6,177 nucleotides of DNA from Hyphomicrobiaceae bacterium (GTDB lineage Bacteria; Pseudomonadota; Alphaproteobacteria; Rhizobiales; Hyphomicrobiaceae). Numbering within the stretch: position 1 is the first letter of the stretch; the number at the start of each line of letters is the position of its first letter. The notes below the pieces were generated by a model. It saw only the letters and a list, made by a program, of their open reading frames with translations. It made no database searches and was not told the DNA's origin. The stretch lies in the NCBI GenBank assembly GCA_025359005.1, contig JANYHP010000579.1:1-6177 (forward strand). Reading direction: 5' to 3'. Positions 1 to 5,586 of the stretch are shown here, one piece after another. The position numbers and the translations under genes are program-made.

Positions 1-126
1 CAGGCCCAGCGAATGCGGCACCCCGCCGGAGATGGTCCACAGCACCCCGGTGCCGGCCCAGGTCATGCATTCCAGCACCTTGCGGCGGCTGGGGCCGTCA
101 TTGTGGTCGTGATCATGCGCGCTCAT
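1..126 (-). CDS. Tat-exported protein, probable metallophosphoesterase (N-terminal part only)
   Basis: Only the first 42 codons are present; the gene continues past the left edge. The visible start is an ATG at 124-126, with GGGAG (134-138, read on the minus strand) seven bases upstream. Residues 2-9 are rich in His and Asp (SAHDHDHN). Residues 13-19 read SRRKVLE, a good twin-arginine motif, and are followed by a mildly hydrophobic stretch (about 20-42) that includes TWAGTGVLW. A folded, probably cofactor-bearing protein exported by Tat to the periplasm fits this. From memory, the run KVLECMTWAGTGVLW is characteristic of a metallophosphoesterase family in Rhizobiales. The catalytic domain lies outside the window, so the enzyme class is inferred and the export route is seen. 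It is divergent from obg. Confidence 0.62.
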   Translation of the reverse strand, partial: MSAHDHDHNDGPSRRKVLECMTWAGTGVLWTISGGVPHSLGL

Positions 127-133
127 GGCCTAT

Positions 134-195
134 CTCCCTGCAAAATTAAGCTTGCAGAGGACTAGATCGGGCTTAGGTCAGATTTATTCCTGCAA
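134..195. promoter_or_regulatory. Divergent intergenic region with CTGCAA inverted repeat and extra half-site
   Basis: The 101 bases at 127-227 separate the minus-strand Tat-protein gene from obg and must hold the start signals of at least one of them. CTGCAA (138-143) and TTGCAG (152-157) form a perfect inverted repeat with an 8-base AT-rich spacer. A further CTGCAA copy, followed by A as in the first, lies at 190-195. The inverted repeat touches the Shine-Dalgarno sequence of the Tat-protein gene (134-138), so a protein bound there could block that gene. For obg I see only a weak ribosome binding site (TAGG, 216-219) and a possible -10-like GATATA (212-217), neither convincing. Regulatory function is an inference from symmetry and position. 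Confidence 0.3.
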
Positions 196-227
196 ATCGG
201 CCGCAAACCGGGATATAGGCTACCGCG

Positions 228-1259
228 ATGAAATTCCTCGACGAAGCCAAGGTCCAAATCGCGTCAGGCAGCGGCGGCAACGGCTGCATCGCGTTCCGGC
301 GCGAAAAATTCATCGAGTTCGGCGGCCCCGCGGGCGGCAATGGCGGCAAGGGCGGCGACGTCTGGATCGTCTGCGTGGACAATCTCAACACGCTGATCGA
401 CTATCGCTATCAGCAGCACTATTTCGCCGAGAACGGGCGGCCGGGCATGGGGCGCGATCGATCGGGTCAGGATGGCGACGACATCGTGCTCAAGGTGCCG
501 CCGGGCACGCAGGTTTACGCTGAGGACAACGAGACGTTGCTGGCTGACTTGACTGAGATCGGTCAGCGCTCGCGCATCGCCAAAGGCGGCAACGGGGGCT
601 TCGGCAACGCCTATTTCAAGAGCGCCACCAACCGTGCGCCAGAGCACGCCAATCCCGGCCAGACAGGGCAGGAACTCATCATCTATCTGCGCCTGAAGCT
701 CATTGCGGATGCTGGGCTTGTGGGATTGCCGAATGCGGGGAAATCGACGTTTCTTGCGGCCGTCTCCAAGGCAAAGCCGAAAATCGCGGCCTATCCCTTC
801 ACGACGCTGCACCCGAACTTGGGCATGGTGAAAGTCGGCGAGGTCGATTTTGTGCTTGCCGATATACCGGGGTTGATCGAGGGCGCACATGAGGGTGCAG
901 GTCTTGGGACGCGCTTTCTCGGCCATGTCGAACGCTGCCGCGTGCTGTTGCATCTGGTCGACGCAACCGAGGACGACATTGCAACCGCCTACAAGACCGT
1001 GCGGGCTGAATTGAAGGCGTTTTCGGCGGAACTGGCGGCTAAGAAAGAGATCGTGGCACTGTCGAAGTGTGACGCGCTCAATGCTGCGACGATCGCGGAA
1101 AAATCGGCAATGCTGCAGAAGGTTTCGCGCAAGAAGCCGCTGGTCCTCTCGGCGGTCTCGGGGCTCGGGATGAAAGAGGCTCTGTTCGCGATCGCCCGCG
1201 AAGTCGGCAAGGTCCAGGGCGATGCCGACGAGGCGGAGCCGGCAAAGTGGGAGCCGTGA
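228..1259 (+). CDS. obg: Obg/CgtA family GTPase (ribosome assembly)
   Basis: The 343-residue product is a full-length Obg GTPase, an essential cytoplasmic factor that binds the large ribosomal subunit and couples its maturation to GTP/GDP and ppGpp levels. Residues 1-158 form the glycine-rich Obg fold, with GSGGNGC (14-20), GGPAGGNGGKGGD (32-44) and KGGNGGFGN (119-127). The G domain follows: G1 is GLPNAGKST (166-174), G2 threonines are in YPFTT (189-193), G3 is DIPG (212-215), G4 is SKCD (279-282), and G5 is SAVSG (308-312). G4 has Ser in place of the usual Asn; I recall this as common in alphaproteobacterial Obg, so it need not mean lost function. The C-terminal tail after about residue 325 is short and acidic. 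The start gives the canonical MKFLDEAKV beginning. The usual neighbours rplU and rpmA are not adjacent, and obg converges on the csoR-like gene with 22 bases between stop codons. Confidence 0.97.
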   Translation: MKFLDEAKVQIASGSGGNGCIAFRREKFIEFGGPAGGNGGKGGDVWIVCVDNLNTLIDYRYQQHYFAENGRPGMGRDRSGQDGDDIVLKVPPGTQVYAEDNETLLADLTEIGQRSRIAKGGNGGFGNAYFKSATNRAPEHANPGQTGQELIIYLRLKLIADAGLVGLPNAGKSTFLAAVSKAKPKIAAYPFTTLHPNLGMVKVGEVDFVLADIPGLIEGAHEGAGLGTRFLGHVERCRVLLHLVDATEDDIATAYKTVRAELKAFSAELAAKKEIVALSKCDALNAATIAEKSAMLQKVSRKKPLVLSAVSGLGMKEALFAIAREVGKVQGDADEAEPAKWEP

Positions 1260-1281
1260 GACTGCGTTCGGTGCGCCCCGC

Positions 1282-1620
1282 TCAGCGATAATTCTTGTCG
1301 AACATTCCCAGCAACTCGTCGTACATCTCGGTTGCCTGAGCGCCGCCGGCGTGGATCGCATGCGCGGCACAATGGGACAGATGATTGCGGATCAGTTCGC
1401 GGCCGACGGCGCGCAGGGCCTGCTGGGCTGCAGAAATCTGCGTCACGATATCGGCGCAGTAGCGGTCGTCTTCCACCATTTTGTGGATGCCGCGGATCTG
1501 GCCTTCGACCCGGCGCAGGCGGGCCAGATTGGCGGCTTTGGTGGCGGGGTCGACGCCCTGGGCCTTGCGCTCGCCATCGCCGTTTGGCCCCTTGCTGTGC
1601 CGTGCCTTTGACGGTGCCAT
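1282..1620 (-). CDS. CsoR/RcnR (DUF156) family metal-sensing transcriptional repressor
   Basis: The 112-residue product belongs to the all-helical CsoR/RcnR/FrmR family, whose members bind operator DNA in the apo state and release it when a metal ion or reactive species binds. The core begins at about residue 27 with the family signature NLARLRRVEGQIRGIHKMVEDDRYC (31-55, interrupted here by no gaps). The ligand positions read Cys55, His80 and Cys84. The spacings of 25 and 4 match the Cys-His-Cys copper(I) site of Mycobacterium tuberculosis CsoR (C36, H61, C65). RcnR and FrmR lack the last Cys, so copper(I) is the best guess for the effector, by analogy. Extra histidines lie at 83, 87 and 90. 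Residues 1-25 form a basic, probably flexible extension. The start is supported by AGGAG (1628-1632) seven bases upstream. No copper exporter or chaperone is in the window. Confidence 0.9.
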   Translation of the reverse strand: MAPSKARHSKGPNGDGERKAQGVDPATKAANLARLRRVEGQIRGIHKMVEDDRYCADIVTQISAAQQALRAVGRELIRNHLSHCAAHAIHAGGAQATEMYDELLGMFDKNYR

Positions 1621-1627
1621 GCCGCTG

Positions 1628-1632
1628 CTCCT
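1628..1632 (-). promoter_or_regulatory. Ribosome binding site of the csoR-like gene
   Basis: AGGAG on the minus strand, seven bases before the ATG at 1618-1620. It is the strongest Shine-Dalgarno sequence I found in the window, and it fixes the start of the repressor. Confidence 0.75.
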
Positions 1633-1660
1633 GCCTATGCGCTGATACGCAGAGATAGGC
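1633..1660. promoter_or_regulatory. Candidate autoregulatory operator of the csoR-like gene (inverted repeat)
   Basis: GCCTAT (1633-1638) and ATAGGC (1655-1660) form a perfect 6-base inverted repeat around a 16-base spacer. The spacer holds a second, off-centre pair, GCG (1639-1641) and CGC (1648-1650). The segment sits directly upstream of the repressor's Shine-Dalgarno sequence. CsoR-family repressors commonly bind inverted repeats in their own promoters, so autoregulation is plausible. The sequence does not show the C/G-tract core described for CsoR and DmeR operators, which weakens the case. Confidence 0.35.
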
Positions 1661-1705
1661 GCAGCGTGGTTTGAGTGTCAAAGGCTCTCGTGAACTTGCG
1701 AGCCT

Positions 1706-1735
1706 GATCCATCAGCCCTTGATCCATCAGCCCTT
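1706..1735. repeat. Two perfect tandem copies of a 15-base unit across a stop codon
   Basis: The unit GATCCATCAGCCCTT occurs at 1706-1720 and again, without a break, at 1721-1735. The second copy contains the last two codons (Lys-Gly) and the TGA stop of the minus-strand secreted-protein gene. Because 15 is a multiple of three, readthrough would add Trp-Ile-Lys-Gly and then meet a second TGA in frame. A simple recent tandem duplication is the likeliest origin. Confidence 0.85.
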
Positions 1736-2125
1736 GGGCTTGGCGGCCGTTGTGGGCGCTTCGGACTTGGCTGCAGGTTGCGCGGCTGCAGGTGTCGGTG
1801 CTGCTGCTGCTTTGGCTGGCTGCGGTGTGCTGCCGCCCCAGCAGACGTTTGCTTCGGCCCGGCACGTGTGTTCGTCGAAGACGCCGAAGTCGAGGAAAAG
1901 CTCGCACGTCACGTCTTTCTTGCCGGTGGTGTAGCCCTTGACGCCGTTATCGACGGCCCATTTGGCAATATACTTGTCGAGCAGCGATTTGGCGTCGTTG
2001 GTCGGTCCGGCCTTGCCGTAGTCGTTCACTGAAAAACCGAGGCGGGTGCATTTCGCGTCAGCCGCTGTCGTCAGGCAGGCTGCGGCAAGAAGGGCGGCGG
2101 CGCCGCGCAGCAGTGTCGTACGCAT
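1727..2125 (-). CDS. Small secreted cysteine-containing protein of unknown function
   Basis: The predicted precursor has 132 residues. Residues 1-24 look like a Sec signal peptide: MRTTLLRG, a hydrophobic Ala/Leu core, and ADA before a likely cut at 24/25. The mature part carries a compact region (25-96) with cysteines at 26, 74, 88 and 95, enough for two disulfides. It includes DAKSLLDKYIAKWA (45-58), probably helical, and LFLDFGVFDEHTC (76-88). Residues 97-132 are a low-complexity Ala/Pro/Lys/Thr tail. An upstream in-frame ATG at 2186-2188 would add 21 residues, but the chosen start has AAGG (2134-2137) eight bases ahead and gives a clean signal peptide. I recall similar hypothetical proteins in Bradyrhizobium relatives but no assigned role. 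The product is likely periplasmic. Downstream, 106 bases separate it from the csoR-like gene. Confidence 0.85.
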   Translation of the reverse strand: MRTTLLRGAAALLAAACLTTAADAKCTRLGFSVNDYGKAGPTNDAKSLLDKYIAKWAVDNGVKGYTTGKKDVTCELFLDFGVFDEHTCRAEANVCWGGSTPQPAKAAAAPTPAAAQPAAKSEAPTTAAKPKG

Positions 2126-2320
2126 GAGACAAACCTTGTTGAACGTCGTGGAATTGGACAGTTGCGCGCAATTAACCACGCTCGCCATGCCCTGGCTACC
2201 GGTCGCGCCGACACAGCAGCACTTTTCAGCACGAAGTGCGGCTCAAAAAAAACAACGCAGCTGCAACCTATGAAGCGCGCGTGGCGGCGCACGTCACTTT
2301 CGGCTGCGGGGCGGCCGCGG
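2126..2320. promoter_or_regulatory. Intergenic region upstream of the secreted-protein gene, with inverted repeat and A8 run
   Basis: These 195 bases lie between the TPR-protein stop and the secreted-protein start, both on the minus strand. AGCAGCACTT (2215-2224) and AAGTGCGGCT (2234-2243) pair in nine of ten positions around a 9-base loop. A run of eight A's follows at 2245-2252 on the plus strand. For minus-strand transcription the T8 tract precedes the stem, and for plus-strand transcription the stem is followed by A's, so this is not a standard intrinsic terminator in either direction. GCAGCTGC lies just before T8 on the minus strand but is too tight to fold as a stem-loop. The promoter of the secreted-protein gene probably lies here, but I cannot place its boxes. 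Confidence 0.35.
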
Positions 2321-4180
2321 CTATTGCGGCACGCTTCCGCCGGTCGGTTGCTGGCGGTTTTCAGCGCGCTTGCGGAGTTGGTCGGGTCGTTGCACCTGCT
2401 GTGTCCGCCGAGGGGCTGCGACTTTGGCCAGAGGCGCCAGGCCGGATTTCAACTTCTTCTGGATCTTTTCTGCGTCTTCGGGCTCGGGCTTGAGCGAAAG
2501 CGCCTGGTTCCACTGGAACATCGCTTCGCGTTCGCGACCGACGCGCCAGAGGCCATCGCCAAGGTGGTCGTTGAGGATCGGATCGTCGGGACGCAGTTCC
2601 ACGGCACGCTCGAGCCACTTCGCGGCTTCCTTGAAATTACCGGTGCGGAAATGCGCCCAGCCCAGACTGTCGACAATGTAGCCATCATCAGGCTTGAGCT
2701 TCACGGCCTTTTCGATCAGCTGCATGCCGATCTTCAGGTTCTTGTTCTGATCGACCCAGGAATATCCCAGATAGTTGAGAACCATTGCTTCGTCGGGGCT
2801 CAGCTTGAGCGCCTGCTGCAGATCAGCCTCGGCTTGCGGCCACTTGTGCACGCGCTCGTAGGACGTGCCGCGTGCGTAGAAATAGGACCAATGCCGCGCT
2901 TCGGGCTTCTTGATGATGGCAATGGCGCGCGAGTAGTAGCCGATCGCTTCGTCGAAGCGCTTTTGGCCACGCATGATAGTGCCCAAGGCATCCAGCGGTT
3001 TCAAATCCTGCGGATCGCGGTCGGCCACCTGTTCCAGAAGCGCCTTGGCTTCCTCGATGCGATCGAGGGAATTCAGGTCATAGGCCTTGCGGATATCGAT
3101 GGCCTGCTCAAGCGGCGTGCCGGGAATGATCTGCTCGTAGACCTCGATGGCGCGCTCGTACCGTTTGGTGTTTTCATAGACGTTGGCCAGTGCTGCGAGG
3201 GCGAACGGCGAGCGGGGTTCAAGGTAGAGCGCGTACTGCAGGAATACGGCGCCGGGGCCTACGCCACCTTCGCCCGTCAAGGCTTCGCCAATGCCGAACA
3301 GGGCTTCGGAAAGGCCCTGCGATGCGGTTGTGACGAGCAACGGCGTGCGTTCGCCGGCGATCAGCTGCTTTTGCAGGGCAGCCGCTGCGGGATGGCCGTC
3401 GCCGCGGATCTTTTCGAAGTACACTTGCAGCGCCTTGAGTGCTGACTTGTTGTCGCCCGCGTTGGACAGGCTCTGCGCGTAGGCGAGCGCCGAACGCAGC
3501 GACTTCTGATCGCCTGCGAACAGCTTTTCGTAGGTCGTTTTCGCTTCGGGGCGACGGCTGCCAACGTCGGCGATCAAGGCACGATGATAGCGAATTAGCG
3601 CCTGCGCCCAATCGGGTTGTTTGGTCGTGTCGATCAGTTCCAAGGCTTCCCGTGTTTTGCCCTCGGCCTGACGCAACCAGGCGCGGCCAAGCAGGCCCGT
3701 CAACTCGCCGATCGGGTTGACGGAGGATGCCTTGAAATTCTCCTCGGCCTCGGTGAAGTTTCCGCGCTTGAACTCGGCGAGGCCGAGCAGTAGCCGCGAC
3801 ATGCGATGGTCGGATTTGGCCTTGGCGAGATCGGCGGCGAGGGCTTCGGCGCGCGGCCAGTTGCCCTCGGTCGCTTCCATTTCAAAGGTCTGCACGGCGA
3901 GCGCGTCGTTGCTCGTGTCCTTGGACAAGGCTTGCCCATAGAAGGCGGCGGCGGCCAGCGTGTCGCTCTGGCCGCGGGCGAGGCGTCCGGCGAGGTAGCC
4001 GCCGAGCTGGCTGCGCACGGTGGGGATGTCGTCGCCCTGAAGGGCGTAAACGGGGACGCTCAAAGCGCCGGCAATCGCCAAGGCCAGGATTGCCGTGCCC
4101 GTCCAGGTCCGGGTTTTCGGCAACGATCCCGGCATCGCTCCAGCCATCGCGCGCATGCGGAAATTCAGATGTCCAGGCAT
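2321..4180 (-). CDS. Exported tetratricopeptide-repeat (TPR) protein
   Basis: The product has 619 residues from the chosen ATG at 4178-4180. GAGG (4185-4188) precedes this ATG by four bases, whereas the longer open frame to 4417 has no support. Residues 28-46 are hydrophobic (TAILALAIAGALSVPVYA) and end in a likely signal-peptidase site after VYA, so the protein is exported to the periplasm or outer-membrane side. The N-terminal region (about 47-320) is helical and TPR-like but divergent, for example RMSRLLLGLAEFKRGNFTEA. Clear TPR units run from about 324 to 569, near 324-353, 393-426, 429-464, 465-499, 500-533 and 534-569, with the typical Trp/Leu-Gly-Tyr/Ala-Pro positions and 34-36 residue spacing. 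The last ~50 residues are basic and Gln-rich. TPR arrays bind other proteins; the partner cannot be told from sequence. I recall related alphaproteobacterial TPR proteins as uncharacterised. Confidence 0.9.
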   Translation of the reverse strand: MPGHLNFRMRAMAGAMPGSLPKTRTWTGTAILALAIAGALSVPVYALQGDDIPTVRSQLGGYLAGRLARGQSDTLAAAAFYGQALSKDTSNDALAVQTFEMEATEGNWPRAEALAADLAKAKSDHRMSRLLLGLAEFKRGNFTEAEENFKASSVNPIGELTGLLGRAWLRQAEGKTREALELIDTTKQPDWAQALIRYHRALIADVGSRRPEAKTTYEKLFAGDQKSLRSALAYAQSLSNAGDNKSALKALQVYFEKIRGDGHPAAAALQKQLIAGERTPLLVTTASQGLSEALFGIGEALTGEGGVGPGAVFLQYALYLEPRSPFALAALANVYENTKRYERAIEVYEQIIPGTPLEQAIDIRKAYDLNSLDRIEEAKALLEQVADRDPQDLKPLDALGTIMRGQKRFDEAIGYYSRAIAIIKKPEARHWSYFYARGTSYERVHKWPQAEADLQQALKLSPDEAMVLNYLGYSWVDQNKNLKIGMQLIEKAVKLKPDDGYIVDSLGWAHFRTGNFKEAAKWLERAVELRPDDPILNDHLGDGLWRVGREREAMFQWNQALSLKPEPEDAEKIQKKLKSGLAPLAKVAAPRRTQQVQRPDQLRKRAENRQQPTGGSVPQ

Positions 4181-4425
4181 GCTACCTCGGTGGGTTCGGG
4201 CGCGGCGGTTGAGGCGTATCGCGATGCAACAATGCGATTCTCGACTATCGAGCAGGCTAGCAAAGTTTTGCTGGCGAAGCGATGGCTTCAGTTGCCTGCG
4301 ACGAACAGCTTGTTTTCGGGCGATCGTTGGGGCGGGGGGCATTGACCGGACCAGCCCGTCGTGGCGCCGGAAGCGTCTGATGTCGATCGCGAGCCATCGG
4401 CGTATCCCTCGTTGCAACTCAAGAC
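4181..4425. promoter_or_regulatory. Intergenic region between the dehydratase and the TPR-protein gene
   Basis: These 245 bases hold no gene I can support. The minus frame of the TPR protein stays open to 4417, but the residues it would add (many Arg, Cys and Ser, no export signal at the new end) do not look like a protein domain. CTCGA (4240-4244) and TCGAG (4248-4252) form a perfect inverted repeat with a 3-base centre, about 60-70 bases upstream of the TPR start. It could be an operator half-pair or chance. I see no hairpin with a T-tract downstream of the dehydratase stop. Confidence 0.3.
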
Positions 4426-5400
4426 TTAGGCTTCAGGTGTCTCCCCGGCCAAAATGCGGCGAAAGAAGGCCGCGTCGATATTGCCGCCGCAGAGCACCAC
4501 ACCCACACGCTTGCCGCGGACGCTTGCGGTGTCCTGCATCACAGCTGCCAGGGGCGCGGCACCGGCGCCTTCGGCCAGATTATGGGTATCCTCGTAGTAG
4601 GCCCGAATTGCGGCTGCAATCGTGTCGTCGGAAACTTCGACGATATGCGAAACACCTTTGATGATCATCGCGAGGGCGGCGGCGTCTGGCTGCCGCACCG
4701 CCAGTCCATCGGCGAAGGTGCGGGCGGTGTTGGTCGCAATGACGCGGCCCGCTGCGTGTGAGCGGGCATAGGCAGGCGCATTGGTGCTGACGACGCCGAC
4801 GATTTCGGTGTCGAGGCCGAGCAGGTCGCGCGCCGCGATCATGCCGCAGATGCCAGAACCGAGGCCGATGGGCACGTACACTCGATCGAGGGGCGGGGCG
4901 CCACGGAAAAACTCCAGCGCATAGGTCGCAACCCCCATGACGAGGTCGCGATGAAAAGAGGGAATGAAATGCAGCCCCTCTAAGGCCGCCACGCGGGCTG
5001 CCTCGGTTCTTGCCGCATCGAAATCAGAGCCATGCTCGACGAGTTCGGCGCCCCAGGCGCGCATCGCCGCGTTTTTCTCGGTCGAATTGCCGTGCGGCAC
5101 GTAGATGACGCTGCGCAGGCCGGCGCGGCTGGCGGCCAGCGCAATGGATTGGCCGTGGTTGCCGCGCGTGGCCGAGATGACGCCCGCGACCTTGGCGCCG
5201 GAGCGGACGAGGCCGTCCATGAAGACGAGGCCGCCGCGAACTTTAAAGGCGCCGGTGGGCGTGTGGTTCTCGTGCTTGACCCAAACTTCGGTGCCGACGC
5301 GCTTGGCCAGCAGTGGCCACGCGTACTGCGGCGTCGGCGCAACTGTCCGGTGGACGAAGGCTGCCGCGTCCTCGAGTTCGCTGAGCGTAAAGAGTGCCAT
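4426..5400 (-). CDS. PLP-dependent threonine/serine dehydratase (fold-type II)
   Basis: The 324-residue product is a cytoplasmic PLP enzyme of the threonine dehydratase family, which deaminates L-threonine to 2-oxobutanoate and ammonia (or serine to pyruvate). The PLP-binding lysine is K53 in PTGAFKVRG (48-56). The substrate-binding asparagine loop is TRGNHGQS (78-85). The phosphate-binding glycine loop is GLGSGICG (179-186). CGGNID (304-309) supplies Cys304, the residue expected to contact the pyridine nitrogen (Ser or Cys in this fold). There is no C-terminal ACT domain, so the length matches short catabolic TdcB-like enzymes rather than allosteric biosynthetic IlvA. Close relatives also include serine racemase and ectoine-pathway dehydratases, so the substrate is not certain. 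AAGG (5408-5411) lies seven bases before the ATG. No isoleucine or threonine pathway gene is adjacent. Confidence 0.92.
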   Translation of the reverse strand: MALFTLSELEDAAAFVHRTVAPTPQYAWPLLAKRVGTEVWVKHENHTPTGAFKVRGGLVFMDGLVRSGAKVAGVISATRGNHGQSIALAASRAGLRSVIYVPHGNSTEKNAAMRAWGAELVEHGSDFDAARTEAARVAALEGLHFIPSFHRDLVMGVATYALEFFRGAPPLDRVYVPIGLGSGICGMIAARDLLGLDTEIVGVVSTNAPAYARSHAAGRVIATNTARTFADGLAVRQPDAAALAMIIKGVSHIVEVSDDTIAAAIRAYYEDTHNLAEGAGAAPLAAVMQDTASVRGKRVGVVLCGGNIDAAFFRRILAGETPEA

Positions 5401-5586
5401 GCAGTGACCTTGGGCTGAATTGAAGCTGCTTTAAAGAAGGGCGAGTTGGGAGCGAGAAAGTGTGCCGCGTTGGCGCGTGCCTTTCCGAATTCTTCAAACT
5501 TTTAGCACATGTTCACTGGCATCGCGCCGAATTGGGCGCGTCGTGTTCCTTGTACGAGACGTGTATCCATGTGCAACTCAGTTCGT
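5401..5586. promoter_or_regulatory. Divergent intergenic region with GC hairpin in the lipoprotein leader
   Basis: These 186 bases separate the minus-strand dehydratase from the plus-strand lipoprotein gene and should hold both promoters. CGCGCC (5523-5528) and GGCGCG (5535-5540) form a perfect six-base GC stem with a 6-base loop (GAATTG), 47-64 bases ahead of the lipoprotein start. No T-tract follows, so it is not an intrinsic terminator; it could fold in the 5' leader. An open frame from 5509 would make it coding, but that is less likely. I could not place -35/-10 boxes with confidence. Confidence 0.35.

Noticed and set aside
264..1370. Minus-strand open frame of 368 codons across obg
   Set aside because: It is a shadow of obg, which is unmistakable on the plus strand, and it overlaps the end of the csoR-like gene in another frame.
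2126..2188. Longer start for the small secreted protein
   Set aside because: The extra 21 residues would bury the signal peptide; the internal ATG has AAGG at good spacing and a clean signal-peptide n-region.
2245..2252. T8 tract (minus strand) as intrinsic terminator of the TPR gene
   Set aside because: The sequence just before it, containing GCAGCTGC, cannot form a stem with a workable loop, and the better inverted repeat lies on the wrong side of the tract.
2162..3445. Plus-strand open frame of 427 codons
   Set aside because: It lies almost wholly opposite the TPR gene, has no recognisable domain or ribosome binding site, and runs into the opposite-strand intergenic region. High GC content makes such antisense open frames common.
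3806..4345. Plus-strand open frame of 179 codons
   Set aside because: It is antisense to the 5' end of the TPR gene and its upstream region; the Gly/Arg-rich translation shows no domain or start signal.
4181..4417. N-terminal extension of the TPR protein to the ATG at 4415-4417
   Set aside because: It would place 79 Arg-rich residues before the signal peptide, and a Shine-Dalgarno sequence supports the ATG at 4178-4180 instead.
5032..5418. Plus-strand open frames opposite the dehydratase
   Set aside because: Antisense shadows of a well-supported PLP enzyme, without start signals or domains.
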